NCBI RefSeq assembly: GCF_022458985.1
Contig: NC_061789.1
Location: forward strand, 11,996,175-12,060,174
Reading direction: 5' to 3'
Source of the DNA: Mugil cephalus
Taxonomy: Eukaryota > Chordata > Actinopteri > Mugiliformes > Mugilidae
DNA: 64,000 nucleotides
A program made the translations under genes and the position numbers. The notes beneath the pieces are model-generated. The model saw only the letters and a program-made list of their open reading frames with translations, did no database searches and was not told the origin of the DNA. Positions 1 through 15,974 of the stretch are shown here, one piece after another (positions within the stretch are counted from its first letter, which is position 1; the number at the start of each line of letters is the position of its first letter).

Positions 1-109
1 GCCGTGTCCACGCTGGTCGAAGGTACGACGCCCACCTGCAGTGAGAGGACCCACCAGTGGTGGCGCTGTTGTCGGGAGGCTGAGTGTTTACTGTGGCTTT
101 GTCTTCCAG

Positions 110-3507
<3,398 letters not shown>

Positions 3508-5110
3508 GAGACACGCGCGCACGTCCGACATCAGCGAGGAGTCGCTGACGGACGAACGACCCCAAAAAAAGTCAAATCTTGTCCTGCTCACCATCTGCTT
3601 CTGTCCTCCTGTCCTTCCTAGATTGCTGACGGTCGGGGAAAAGAGAGAGTGAGATTAGAGAGATCGACATCAGTGAACAATGAGGACAAATCGCCCCACT
3701 GGAATGAACTCTTGTCTTTGTGGCGATCGTTCGGTCGGAGCAGAAGAAGAAATGAGAGGAAGTGAGATGAGTGTCTGTGTGTGAGAGAGAGAGAGAGAGA
3801 GAGACGTGTGAGCGAGCGAGAGATGATGACATCACCACCTTCAGTTCCAGCAGGCGACGACTCCCCCCTTCCTCCTCCCCCCCTCCTCCTGGACTGCCTG
3901 TGGACTGGACTCTGACTCCCCCCCCTGAACCCCCTTCCTCCCCCCCTTTAAAGAAGCAAGCCTCTCCCTCGAGCCCTCCCCCTCCTCCTCCTCCCGGAAT
4001 CCACCTCTCTCGCTGTTATAGCTGGGCTCTCCTACGACATCGCAATGACGTCACAGACCCGCCGCCGCCCTCCCTTTCCTGGGAGACGTGGGGGGAGGAG
4101 GGGAAACGGATTAAAAACTCGACAAGAAAACAAAAAGACTTTAGTGAATGAGATGAAGTGAGCGGACTGTGTGGACTTCTTCTGTGGAAAAAAACTTTAG
4201 ATTTTCGTTGCTCTTATTTTTCTTCTTCTTCTGAGCACTAAAACAGCGAAGGAGACGTGACGGACGGACGGACAGACTCCTCCGCCGCTCCGTCTTCAGC
4301 GTTATGCTCTTATCCAAACAGCAGCACTAAATTCCTACAAAGTAAAAAGAATCCTGAGGAGCGAGTGCCAAACGGAAGATCAGACGAAGCTGGGCCCTGA
4401 AAGCGAGCGCCGCGAGCTGCTTCGGTTTTTTGGTTTGGGAAAGGGTCACTCACCGTTTTTGCTTGTTTAAAAAGATTTCAGAGAATTGAAGACGTTTGTA
4501 TGAGGTTATATTTTTCCATTGCTATAATGAATACAAAGTGAAAACAATAAAATGATATGAAACATTCCCCGAGCAGTTCTGGTGGTTTTGCTCTTGTTGG
4601 ACTGAAACGTTTGGGACTCTGCTGACTGGAAGCTGAACTGTTGGTTTGTTTACTCGACGCCACAAAGAACCATGATTTTTTTTTTTTCCTTTTTCTTTTT
4701 TTTTTTCCTTTTTTTTTTTTTTAACTCTTCATGGCTCGTTTGGCGGCGGCAGCTCGGCGAGTCGCTGCCAGACAAGTTTCTGTCGGATGCTGAGTTTGAA
4801 GTTGGTGTGAAAATCACAGCTGACGCGAAGCTTAGAGCACGCTCTGTGTCGCCTCTGCTCCACAACCGGACCTCTTCCCTTTCAGCAACAATCAGACGCC
4901 TGAAAACATTTACACTCACCGGGGGGCTGAAAGGGAAGCGGCTCCTGCTCTGGAGGGCTTTTATTTTGTAGAGGCGCGGCAGCTGTAGGGACTTTTTCTG
5001 TGTTGACATGATGGCAACTCGATTATTTCTGAATTGTGAATCATTTAAAGCCAATCTGCTTTTTATTTCATATTCAACTTTAGTGAACTAATAAAGTCTA
5101 TATTGTACTG
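3508..5110 (+). other. kpnb1: kpnb1 3' untranslated region
   Basis: Non-coding sequence after the kpnb1 stop, rich in CT, CCT and GA tracts (3784-3805, 3870-4000) and an impure T-tract at 4674-4720. AATAAA poly(A) signals occur at 4546-4551 and 5090-5095, suggesting two alternative ends. The open frames here are low-complexity and are not supported as genes. Confidence 0.75.
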
Positions 5111-6245
5111 AACATCTGCTGCTGCTTCTTCAGTCTGACAGCCGGCTACTTTTTGCAGGAAGTTTAGAAAATAAAAGCCTCTGGAAGTAATGATGGAAAA
5201 GTGAAGATGGTCAGATATAAAGGTAGCTATAATTCATATAAATATCAGCTGTCAAATGTTTGGATTTATTCTGAAGTTGTAATTTCTACAGTGTAGAATC
5301 AAACTGAAGACATCAACAGTGAAACGACGAGCACTGATTTGTGTAGTGATCGGTAAACTGATCTAAATCTTTGGGGGGTGGAAGGAGGCCCTCATATTGA
5401 CTCTGGGCTCAACTCCAACCACCTGAACTGGGTTACGTTCCATCTTTCCATCTCAGACAGCCTCACAGAGTCTGGATGTCCAGCTGAAATGTATTGATGG
5501 GCAGAAGGAACTCTTAATTTCCTGTGGCTGTCGTCATTAGAGATCCTTTAATCACAGAAGACATTTGATGAAATGTTCTGCACTGACTGACGTTAAAGTC
5601 ATGATGGATCGTTACTTCTCTTCCTGACGTAACATGGTACTAATATAGTAGTAGCTGAATAGAGCCGTTAGCTGTAAACCAGGGTTTTTTAACCTTTTTG
5701 ACTGCTGGGCCCAATTTTCCCAGTACAAAGTTCAAACATAAACACTTTCATTTGAATTGATCTGAGTCTTGGTTTGATTTGTAACCAATATCTAAATCAA
5801 GTGAAGTAAATTATGAAATAAACATTTATACTGTGTATGTAAACCTGCACATACAACACTAAGGCTAGCAATTCTAACAAATTAAGAACAAGCATAAAGG
5901 CTCATGGCCTTAGAGTTTGATACAAGTTCAAAAAAACTGAAGAGAATTTTTGATAAAACATTTGTGGAAATAAAAATAAATATTCAAAATAAAAGTTTCA
6001 AATTAAATAAATGAACTGTAAATACAGGACTCCAGACTGCCCCTAAATGCTTGTATTTTGCCCCTAAAATTTGAGACAGTACGAGTAACTTTTCCATCTA
6101 CTCGAGCACGTGCGACCGGTAAATTTGCAGATTTCTTAAAAATGATTAAATATTTTTTTGTTGCTGACAAACTTCTGCTCCGCACTTCAGCCCAGTAGTT
6201 GGCGGTAAGGCATCAAGTGAGCCACCATTAACTCCAATATGCCGA
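5111..6245. other. Intergenic spacer, no recognisable gene
   Basis: AT-rich spacer between kpnb1 and the duplicated transposon fragment. I see no coding potential, RNA gene or clear repeat family here. Confidence 0.5.
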
Positions 6246-6249
6246 TATG

Positions 6250-7475
6250 TGTGTGAAGACACCGACGTGGGTCGATCCGGGTTTTTCGCTCGATGTGAAA
6301 GGGTCAATGACTGGGCAACCGACCCGAGATTTAATCGGCTCGGTTCAAAGCGGCTTCGATGTGAACAGGAATGTCGCGTCGACCCGGGTTTTCGCTCTGC
6401 CTGTTACATTTCGACTCGACGGCCTGACAGACTGTATCATTGTACAAGCTTGAGCTCAAAAACAAGTGTTGGTCTACTCCCATAAAGACCGATCTCTGAT
6501 GGGCAGAGATCTTTGTTCATTTTTTCAATCAAACAAATCAAATGTGTTGTTACCTGATCGTTAATGGAAGCGCATGGGCGAACGGCGACTGTGTTTATAT
6601 ACAGCTTGTATAGCAATCTCCCACACGTTTTTAACGATCATGGCAGCACCCTGCATCCAGGAAAAGAGGAGATTTGGCGGCAGATATCGAGCTCTGTGCG
6701 GGACACAGTGATTTATTCTAATATCAGCAGTCCTTTGAAAGAGCCTGGGTTTAACCGGTCCATTCTTCAGGTCATCAACAAACTAAAAGCGTTAAAACAA
6801 GGCTGTCCATTGTTTACCTGCGATGTACCCGATGACATATGAGGGAGAAAGAAACAGGCATGCAGCTCTCAATGCGGGAGGGAGCTTCAGCTCAAAAACA
6901 GCGCAAAAGTTTTGGTCTACTCCCATAAAGATCGATCCCTGAAGCGCATTTTTTTTTTAAACCAAACAAATCAAATGTATTGTTACACGTTCATTATTGG
7001 AAGCGCATCGGTGAATCCCTATGTCATGTTTGGGAAATTGCACTAATAGGGGAATGCATGAGCGACTGTGTTTGTACAGCGATATCCCACACTTTTTTAA
7101 TGATCACATATCACGGCCACCGGCAAGACCATGAGATCTGCTAAATGCATCCGAGGAGAAGAGGAGATACGGTGGCAAATATCGGGCACAGTTCAGAACA
7201 CAGTGATTTATTCTAATATCAGCAGCATTTTGAAAGAGCGGGGGTTTGACCGGTCCATTCTTCAGGTCATCAACAAACTGAAAGCCTTAAATAAATACAC
7301 CATGTCCCCCCTTGTTGGTCTGCAATGTACCGTGCTTAAATGTATAATGATGACGTTATCGCGAGAACATATAAGAGGGGAAAAACAGACGTGCAGCTCT
7401 CGGGAGTGGGAGGTCTGACCCGGGACTTCTGACGATGTGAAAGACCGGGATTTTCGATGTGAAAGGAGTTCACCG
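6250..7475 (+). mobile_element. Decayed DNA-transposon fragment with duplicated Myb/SANT-like segment
   Basis: The edges carry related GC-rich motifs (GACCCGGG and GATGTGAAAG near 6270-6410 and 7418-7470) resembling transposon ends. Inside, about 6450-6885 and 6886-7410 are two tandem copies of one segment sharing the GGTCTACTCCCATAAAGA, GTGATTTATTCTAATATCAG and TTCAGGTCATCAACAAACT blocks. Each encodes a short Myb/SANT-like helix region (pattern VIYSNIS..LKE.GF.RS.LQVINKLKAL) of the kind found in Harbinger-type and related transposon proteins. Frames are broken and no transposase is visible. Confidence 0.6.
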
Positions 7476-7599
7476 CTGTTGAATAAGTCCTTGAACAAGT
7501 AGTGTGTGGTTCCAGCGCATACAAACGACATTACCCAAACTGTCGCGCGCAAAGCCATCTCCAGGTCACGTAAACCCGACCAATTAAATACAGTGGCGG

Positions 7600-8470
7600 C
7601 CAATAGAGGGCGCTAGGGCACCGCCCCACCACTCAACACACACCGCATTACCTTAAATAAGACATTAAAATGTATATATATATATATTTTAGATGTGCAA
7701 TATAAATATTTTATAATTAAAGATGAGTAAAGTTGTTTCGTTCATGGACGTTGTCTGATTGGTGACGTATTTATCGCGTGTAAATTTGGCCTTTGGAGAT
7801 TGTCATCACTATCATTTTCATGTTTTCTTTAAAAAAAAAAAAATCTCCATTACTGACCTTTTCGCAACAGTCGCTTATCGCAGCGTGTTAAACAACTGGC
7901 TGTCGCCTCACTGCCACCAAGCGGAGGGAAGCTGCATTGCGGCCCACAGATGCAGACCTGATTTTTTTTGCGGCCCATTAGGTGGCGCTCGCGGCCAACA
8001 AATGGGCCGCTGCTTAAGAATCACGGCTGTAAACCATCGCTACCCAGACACAGCACAACTAATGGTCTCATTAAGAAGGAAGTACCAGGTAACTTCTGAT
8101 GACACTCCCCAGGTAATGGAAGGAATCTGAGGAATCTGACACACCACCCTGTTAAATAGTTTGTGCCCCATGCTTTGTTCAAAAAAAAAAAAATAAAGAC
8201 AAGCCCTAAAAGAGTTCTAACGTTGCACTTATTGTGTCTTTATAATGTGATAATCCCAGTTGTTCATACGCATGGATGTGTGTTTAGTGACAGTATGTAA
8301 TTAAGTAAATCAGAATAGGCTATAGTCCAAATAACTATAACGCATAGGTACAGCTTCTGTGTGTGCTCTTTCTCTGGTGGCCGTAAATCCAACGACAACA
8401 TTTCAAGAAATATTTTAGTCATTTAAATAATTTTTCAGTGTTAACTACGTCATCACACCGGCTGTTTTAT
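7600..8470. other. Intergenic spacer with low-complexity tracts
   Basis: AT-rich spacer with a TA run near 7672-7687 and short A runs near 7830 and 8180. No gene or RNA gene is seen before the tRNA at 8476. Confidence 0.5.
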
Positions 8471-8475
8471 CAGAT

Positions 8476-8557
8476 GCTGTGATGGCCGAGTGGTTAAGGC
8501 GTTGGACTTGAAATCCAATGGGGTTTCCCCGCGCAGGTTCGAACCCTGCTCGCAGCG
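8476..8557 (+). tRNA. trnS-uga: tRNA-Ser (anticodon UGA)
   Basis: Complete 82-nt type II cloverleaf. The acceptor GCTGTGA (8476-8482) pairs with TCGCAGC (8550-8556), with discriminator G 8557. The anticodon stem TTGGA/TCCAA encloses CTTGAAA, with anticodon TGA at 8509-8511. The long variable arm is GGGG/CCCC and the T arm is GCAGG-TTCGAAC-CCTGC. Internal boxes A (TGGCCGAGTGG) and B (GGTTCGAAC) are intact, and a T run starting near 8580 can terminate Pol III. There is no intron. Confidence 0.97.
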
Positions 8558-8735
8558 AAAATTTATGTTTCGAAATTTAATTTTTTTTTTTTTTTTTTTT
8601 TTTTGGGAGTCACACAGTACAATTTCAATAACCAACCGAGTCAATCCTGAAGAAGAGCACGACTTGAAGTCATAATATGCGGAAAATGGTTCAGGAAGTG
8701 GCGCTCTATGTTTGTCAGAGACAACAAGAGTGGAA

Positions 8736-8780
8736 TTATAAATAAAATAAAATAAAATAAAATAAAATAAATAAATACTA
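8736..8780. repeat. AAAAT microsatellite
   Basis: Tandem AAAAT units followed by an ACT run (about 8776-8790), in an AT-rich stretch between the tRNA and the socs7 promoter. Confidence 0.85.
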
Positions 8781-9089
8781 CTACTACTAATATAATAATT
8801 CAAATAATTAAAATAAAATATCAAAATAAATTATTAAGTCCTTTAAAAAAAATAAAATTAAAATGCGAAATACAAAACATACCCTAACCTAGGAAGTGAC
8901 ACGCAATGAAATAAAAACAAAGAAGTAAAATATAAGTTCAATACCCATCAAATAATAGTGATAATAATAATAATAACAATACTTCCCCGGTACCGGGAAG
9001 TGTTCAGTCAGCACCCCTCCTCCCTCCTCCTCCTTCTCCTCCTCCTCCTCCCTCCTCCTCATCATCATCATCACATCCATGTTGTCTGA

Positions 9090-9363
9090 CCGGAGGATGA
9101 GTCGGTAGGAGGCTAACAGCTAACGGAGTGGCAACACCGGGCGGGTTTCTCATGTCCGTTCATGTTTTGACGTTTTCCAGCGGAGCCGTTACCGTCTCGA
9201 ACCGGTCCGGACGTCCCATGGCTGCGGGTCGGAGCTCCGTGGGGCTGCCCGGGGAGTAGCTCTGCTCTGCGGCGGGGAGATGCAGCAGCTCGCCGCTGTT
9301 TATTTATGTGGCTGTTATGTAAGAGCGGAGCTGTAGCCGAGCTGCTAACGTTAGCCCGCCGCC
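9090..9363 (+). promoter_or_regulatory. socs7: socs7 CpG-rich promoter and 5'UTR with two uORFs
   Basis: GC- and CpG-rich sequence directly upstream of the socs7 ATG, following a CTC/ATC microsatellite at about 9010-9075. Two short upstream ORFs end before the main start: 9218-9259 (13 codons plus stop) and 9280-9336 (18 codons plus stop). The main ATG at 9364 has a strong context (GCCGCCATGA). The exact transcription start is not visible. Confidence 0.6.
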
Positions 9364-12300
9364 ATGAACGACGCGCAGCAAGAAATGTCCCCGGACTTCG
9401 TCCTGATGCGGCTCGTGTCCGCGGCAGAATACGACCGGCTGGATGAGCCCGAAGACCTGATGTCCGGAGGCGGTGGGTTCGGGCCCGTCAAAGCCGTGCT
9501 GGGACACCGAGGCGGCGGGTTTGATCTGGACTCCAGCGGCCCCTCGGCAGGCCTCGGCTCAGCATCCCCGCACTACAGCTCGCCGCTCCCCGGAAAAGGT
9601 GAGCTGGAGAGCGGGCTGGTGTTGACGCAGGCCTCGCCGGGCTCCGAGGCGCCGCTTTCACCTCCGCCGTCCGAGGACTTCGCCGTTGCTGCCCAGCGGT
9701 TCGTGGACTTCCCGGTGCAGCACGGACACGGCTCGGGCGGGCACGGGTCGAGGGCGCAGCTGATGGTGTTTCAGAACCTGCTGCGGTCCGGAGACCGGAT
9801 CCTGGAGTGCGGGCTGGAGCAGCCACCCCGGGGCTTCATCCAGGAGGAGGCAGAGAGACAGCGACAGCAGCAGCAGCAGGACCCAGGATCAGGGACCGGT
9901 CCTGGTAGCACAACAGCCGGCCCCGGGCCTGGAGGCGGGAAGGACCAGAACTCGCACTGCATCCCCTCTGCAGAGGAAAACCAACCCCTGCAGCTCCTGC
10001 AGTGGCACCCAGTCCTCAGACTGTCCAAGGGCTCCGACGGCTCTCAGACTCCTCAGCAGGGCGTCCCGGCTCTAGAGTCTGAGTCGGGGTCCGTCCTGTG
10101 CCACAGACACCGACTACTGACAGACCGGCTGGCTAAGTGGCCCCCAGGCCTGCTGGACCAAGCCTTGCGCCTGGGCCTGCTGGAGCCCAGGAAGAACTGC
10201 TCCTCCGGGGGTGAGGACTCCGTCCTGGCTCTCGCCCAGAGACTGGGTCAGCTGGGTGAGGGGAGAGAGGGAGGCGGAGGGGAGGACATGGTGCTCCCGC
10301 TCCCTCGCTGCTCCTGCCACAGCGTCCTGGCTTCAGGGACGGGGGGCATGGGGCCAGGTGAGGACCCCAGCGAGACTAGTGACGCCCTACTGGTACTGGA
10401 AGGTCTGGGGTCTGAGGAGGTAGGGGGCCTGGGGCAAGGAGGGGGACGAGATGGACAAGACGGGGGCGACATTGAGAAAGGAGATCGGGAGGGGGAAGCT
10501 GGGACACCCGGGGGTGCAGGGCCCGTGTTCTCCAGTGGGACTCTGAGCGGTCTGATGCGCCAGGTCCACAGACTGGCAGAGGAGGCGGGGGTCTGCACCG
10601 ACCAGAGCTGCCGGTCCTCGCTGGCCGTCCTGGGTGCCGCGGTGTCCCTCCCGCCCTGTGTAGACCCCCGAGCCCCCATCAGCGCCTCCACCGCCTGTCC
10701 GTACCCTCCCGGCCATCCGCAGGCCCACCACGCTGCAGCGGCACTCAGCGGACTCCAAGTCTCCCCCGACCCCCTCACTTCCTCCAGCCCCGACCCCAGT
10801 ACCCGGCCGCAGCATCAGCACCAGTCCCGCTCCCAGCCCCAGAGCCGGGCCACCACCCCGAAGCTCGGCACGGCCTCGGGGGGAGTCGGGCGGTCCGCCT
10901 CCCCGCTCGTAGTCTTGGAGGGGGTGCTGGGAGGAGCGAGGGAGGGCGAGAAGACGCCGCGGGGGAAGTCCAGGAAAGGGGGCTCCCTGAAGGTCCGGCT
11001 CAGCAAGCTGTTTAGAACCAAGAGCTCCAGCGGGGGCTCGGGGGGCCTGCTGGACAAGAGGCCGTCCCTGGCGTCGTCCACCTCTTCCGGGGGGAGCCTG
11101 CTCGACGTGTGGGGGTCCAACTGCAGCAACACGGACCAGGACGGCAGCAGGTGAGGCGACGCGTTCGGGCATTGACGGTTGCGTCCGGGATGCTGGTCGG
11201 CATGGCAACAGACAGTCAGAAGTTTCAAACTGTGACCTGAGAGCAGCTCTGACAGAACAACAGGGACACCTTTTGGCAGCAGCTTTTGCCAAAAGTACTG
11301 ACTGATCATTTTTTAGAAAAGTGTTCCCGGCTGTTCAGTTTATTGATGATGAGACAAAGAAAAGCAGAAAAAAATCTTCGCTGTAAATCACTGAAACGAT
11401 TGATGAGCCAACTTTCCCAAAATGTACCAGTCCATTCAACAAATGTTTTCTGTGTGAACGACTGAAAGGGAGTTTCACCTAAAGACATTTAAATGGATTA
11501 TTGGATGTTGGAACCAAACAACTTCTGATCAGATCAAACTCCTGATCGGCTGTTTTGATCCTTTGTTTGTCTCATCCTGATTGTTAAAGCTTCATGTGCT
11601 GCTGTGTGATGAAGCAGCTGATGTCTCAGGTCACCTCTGATCCAACAAACTTCAGACTTCAACTTTTCCTCTTGACTGTTGTCATGGCGATCAGCATCCT
11701 CAAAGAAAGAGAGAGAGAGAGAGGGGGAGATGAGGCGTTGCCATGGCAACACCTCACTCAACTTCTCTCTGATGAGGTGGCACTCGTCTCCATGGCAACA
11801 GAGTTTGGATTTTAGCGGGGCGGGTAGGGGGGCTCAGGTGAGGTGGTGATGTCACCGCTCGCGCTCACCTGCCGGTAACCGTGGAAACTGAAGGTGTCTG
11901 CACAGGTGAGGGCAGCTGACGCTCATCGGCGGTTATTCTCGTAGTCTGTTTACTGGCACCGTTAACCCCCAGAAATTCCTGTCATTTTCGACCTAAAACA
12001 TTCACCCCCCTGGTGTGTGTCTGTACTCCAAGTACAGTTTTGGCCTCTTTTGAAAGATGACGCTTCCAGTTCTTCTCCCCAACAGCCAGAATCTGTCTCG
12101 GTGCTACTGGCACTGAGTAATAGGAGTTTAACTGCACGGAAAATTGTGTGATTTTGTGTTGTCTTGCGTAGTCCCATTTCAAATATGGTCATAATGCTAA
12201 AGAAAACGAGTATTTCACACAGTTTTGTCCTGAGGACGGCACCATGCGTGCCAAGAGTGCACCAAAGACGCGGTAGGACGGTCGTCTGTTGGGTCAACCA

Positions 12301-15300
12301 AAAGCTCAGAGCTGTTTTGGGACGGCGGCGTGGCTAATAAAAGCGAGTTAACTGATGTTATGGCCGAGAATATGTGCACGCGATGAAAGTGTGCCGCGGC
12401 GTGCACCGCGCCGTTCCAGATCCGAGGCTCGGTGCGGACGAACTGTTTCACCGGAGGACATTTAGAGGACATTCTGTTGGGACTTTTATCTGCTCCTGGT
12501 AGACTGTGAGGCTCAGCACACGCGTCCTGCACATGGACGTGTTTGTGAATGGCCTGTGTGTACTTTTGTTTGCTTGTGTCCTGAAGATCGTTCTGATCTG
12601 GAGAAATCTCAAGACACGAAGCTTTTGTAAAAGATGTAAAAGATGTGTTGGTAAGAGTGTGTTTGGGCTGGTGGACGCTGTGCTCTACCTCATCCTCACC
12701 GCGTCCGTAGAGGTTTTCAATCGGGGATAAATTGTGACAGCTCAGACTGAACTCGTGGCTTTGGGAGGGAGGGGGTCAAACCAGTGGAGAGAGGTGCATG
12801 AATTTATGTTCTTTGATGTAAGACTATAACAAAGGCAAATGATGATGATGATGATGATGATGAAGGTGCTGCAGTCAGACTGAGCTGAACTTTGTTTGTG
12901 TCGCCAGGCTGCAGGTTTCCAGACCTCACAGTGCCTTCTCTCCGGTGCCCTTCACTCCAGCTTTCACCGGTAAGTCCACAGCAAGAAGTGTGTGTGTGTG
13001 AGTGTGTGAGTGTGTGTTGTCTCTCAGGTTGTTTTCAGGCCGACACACTGATCACTTTATTAGGAGCAGACGTTTGGTTATCGACGAGGCGTCGAACTCT
13101 TCCTCTGAGCTGCGTTAGCCGACGGTAGATTTGCTCTTCCTCTTCCTCTGCACTAACGTTTCCCCGCTCCCCTAACACTCGCTCTCTCCTCTGTCTCCCG
13201 TCTGTTCAGGTGAGACGGTCTCTCTGGTCGACGTGGACATTTCTCGCAGGGGGGGGAACTCTCTCCACCCCCCCACCCCCCCTCCCCCACCCAGACGGAG
13301 CCTCAGTCTTCTCGGTACTTTGCTTTTCTTCTCCATCTTCCTCTTTTTCGCTTCCTGTTTTTCGCTTCTCCTCGGTCCGGTCCGTGCTGACTCTCGCATT
13401 TCGCTCTGACTCTTGTGTTGCCGCCGCGTTGAATGGGTCCGAGGAGCGTTTTTCAGCCGCCGGGCCGCTGTTTGTTTGTTGGTTTTTTTTCGTCGCGACT
13501 CGCTCGTCGGTTCTGATGACCGTCCGCCTTTTTTTTTGTGCCTGTTTCTGTTACCTCCAGACGATTTCGGCGGCCCGCTGCAGCAGCAGGGTCCCTTCAT
13601 GGAGCGCGGCGTGGGGGCCTCCATGCAGTCTCTGCCTCCCCGGCCGCTGGCCCTGCCGCCTTCGCTCAGCACCATCCAGCACAGCCTGAGCCTCAACGGT
13701 GACACACACACGCACACACACACACACACACACACACGAGTTTTATTGGATTGTCACTGAAGACGTTCAGTTTAGTTTTGAAACTTAAATCAACTCGGAG
13801 TTTCATTTCTGTTCTGGATACCTCTTTGTTCCATGTGTTTACCTCGAGGTAGAGGCGTGCGTATCCATCCAGAAATGTCGGTACTTTCGATCTAGACGTG
13901 TGCGTTCTCGTTGGAATCGATCTCCACATCAAAATATCGATACCAGATCCACTTTCGCAAGAAATATTAATACTTTTATGACACTGAATCTGAGGCAAAG
14001 TAAATCGCCGTGCTGTCATTTCTTAACAAAAACATATAAATGGGAAATGATAGAGAATGTAGAATGAGACCTTTGTTGTCAAAGTTCTGTCAAGTTCTAA
14101 TCTGAAGATTCACATCAAAGTCAGAGCGACTGTTCTTAGTTTGTTTTTGTTTTTTTAAATGTGATTCGCACAGATTGTCTTTAATTGCTCTGCTCTGTTT
14201 GGCAGCTTGTTTAATCCTCATACATTTTTCATAATCACATTCACAACTGTTCATTGTAAAAGCCGCCACCTCCGAGTTGACGCCCGAAGGTATCGACGTC
14301 GGTATCGGCTTGTGCGCGCGACTGACTGATCTCTGTGTGTTTGCCCAGACACGTTCCTGCGAGGTCTACCCCGGCCCGTCCCCCTGCGCCCAGACGGGCA
14401 GCACCCCCCGCCGCGGCTCGCCCCCCGCTGCCCCCTCAGCCGACCCGACGCCGGCAGCTTCGCCACCAGCCTCCGAGAGCTGGAGAAGGTGGTGGTGGGG
14501 GGGGGGGGCTGAGCGCGCGGCCCGGAGCCCTGCGTGGATGGTGTAGTCGGGGGCGGAGCTGACCTTTTTGTTGTGTTTCCGTGTGCGTGCAGTGCGGCTG
14601 GTACTGGGGCCCGATGAACTGGGAGGACGCGGAGATGAAGCTGAAGGGGAAGCCGGACGGGTCGTTCCTGGTGCGGGACAGTTCGGACCCTCGATACATC
14701 CTGAGTCTGAGCTTCAGGTCGCAGGGAGTCACACACCACACGCGCATGGAGCACTACAGAGGTAACACACACGCACACATCTAAAACAACACACGTGCAC
14801 TCTGTTCTCCAGAATCACACGTTCTCTCCGTCTTCAGGCACGTTCAGTCTGTGGTGTCACCCGAAGTTCGAGGACCGCTGTCACTCTGTGGTGGAGTTTA
14901 TAGAAAGAGCCATCATGCACTCCAAGAACGGAAAGTTCCTCTACTTCCTGCGCTCCCGAGTCCCAGGTACCGACCGGCCAATCGGCTCAGCGTCTCCGTC
15001 CTCACCTGTCTGTATGTTTGTCCGTCTCGACCGGACAAACCAATCTGGTCGATTTTCTAAAAGAAAATATATAACAGATGTTTAAAATGCACCTGAAAAA
15101 TACAAAAGAGAGGTAAACGTTACGGTACCAAAAAGTATGTGGACATCTCCTATAGATCTGCAAAGTTCAGACGTCCACACACTTTTGAAAAGTTTTTCTG
15201 TTTTTTCCTTTGACGACACTTCCTGACCAAAAGTATTTGGATTTGCTGTATTACAGTTATATTATTGTCTAGGTCACCTGGCAAATTGAAATTGCCTTTC

Positions 15301-15974
15301 TTCCTTGGCCAATTCGCAACATGGTCAAAAATACGTGGACACTAACCCCGTTTCAGGCTGAATGAATGCTTCAGATTTATTTCCGTAAACGTTTGAAATG
15401 ACGCGAGTTCTCACAGACGGCTTCACAACAATAATAGTTTCCTATTAGTTTCATTAGTTTCATTTCCGCTTCCTCTGCGAACATTTTTCAGTTTGATGCA
15501 GTTTTGCAGGAACTTCCTTTAAAGATAAAATGAAAAGAGAAGTATTGAGAAAACACGTGCTCAACGGACCGATGGTGTGTGCCTGCTCAGGTCTGCCCCC
15601 GACCCCCGTCCAGCTCCTGTACCCGGTCTCCAGGTTCAGCAGCGTGAAGTCCCTGCAGCACCTCTGTCGCTTCTGCATCCGGCAGCTGGTCCGAATCGAC
15701 CACATCCAGGAGCTGCCGCTGCCCACGTACGTACCTCGCCCGTGCTCGCGCTCTCTGACCACACCCACCACACCTTGCGCCACTGACTCCGCCTCTCCTC
15801 GCCCCCCCCCCCCCCCCCCCCCCCAGGCCGCTGATCGCCTACCTGAGGAAGTTTTATTACTACGACCCCGAGGAGGAGATCAGCCCGACGCTGAAGGAGC
15901 TGCAGGAGGTGAAGGAGGTGAAGGAGCGAGGCTCGGGGCGGAGCGGCCAGCCTGGGGTCGAGTCTCAAACGTAG
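9364..15974 (+). CDS. socs7: Suppressor of cytokine signalling 7, complete
   Basis: Nine coding exons: 9364-11150, 12908-12969, 13210-13314, 13561-13698, 14349-14488, 14593-14761, 14838-14966, 15591-15726 and 15827-15974 (TAG). They total 2814 nt, 937 aa. Exon 1 encodes a long low-complexity N-terminus with a short Q run, a SOCS7-conserved ETSDALLVLEGL stretch near residue 335 and a basic KVRLSKLFRTK motif near residue 545. Exons 3-5 encode a Pro-rich linker (TGETVSLVDVDIS). The SH2 domain starts near residue 746, with phosphotyrosine-binding Arg in GSFLVRDSS. The SOCS box (LQHLCRF BC-box, LPLP Cul-box) lies at about 855-905. SOCS7 links SH2 targets to Elongin B/C-Cullin5 ligase and binds adaptors through its Pro-rich part. 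The protein is much longer than human SOCS7 (about 580 aa), mainly in exon 1. An in-frame ATG at 9763 lines up with the mammalian start and could be an alternative initiator. Confidence 0.96.
11151..12907 (+). other. socs7: socs7 intron 1
   Basis: A 1.76-kb intron bounded by GT (11151) and AG (12906-12907). It holds short GA (11703-11723) and GAT (12839-12863) microsatellites. I see no exon or RNA gene; open frames on both strands are chance. Confidence 0.7.
15110..15400. mobile_element. Probable non-autonomous DNA transposon remnant in socs7 intron 7
   Basis: Contains the fish-repeat-like motifs ACCAAAAAGTATGTGGACATC and, inverted, GACGTCCACACACTTTTG, then CAAAAATACGTGGACAC. The spaced inverted copies suggest MITE ends. 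Family not determined. Confidence 0.4.

Noticed and set aside
3771-4151. 126-codon Pro/Ser-rich frame after kpnb1
   Set aside because: Low-complexity 3'UTR sequence between the stop and the poly(A) signals.
9488-11309. Long antisense and other-frame open frames over socs7 exon 1
   Set aside because: GC-rich, codon-biased exon gives open shadows in all frames; the plus frame has SOCS7 homology and splices in phase.
13551-14019. Open frames starting MCVCVC or carrying THTHTH runs
   Set aside because: They are translations of the CA microsatellite after socs7 exon 4.
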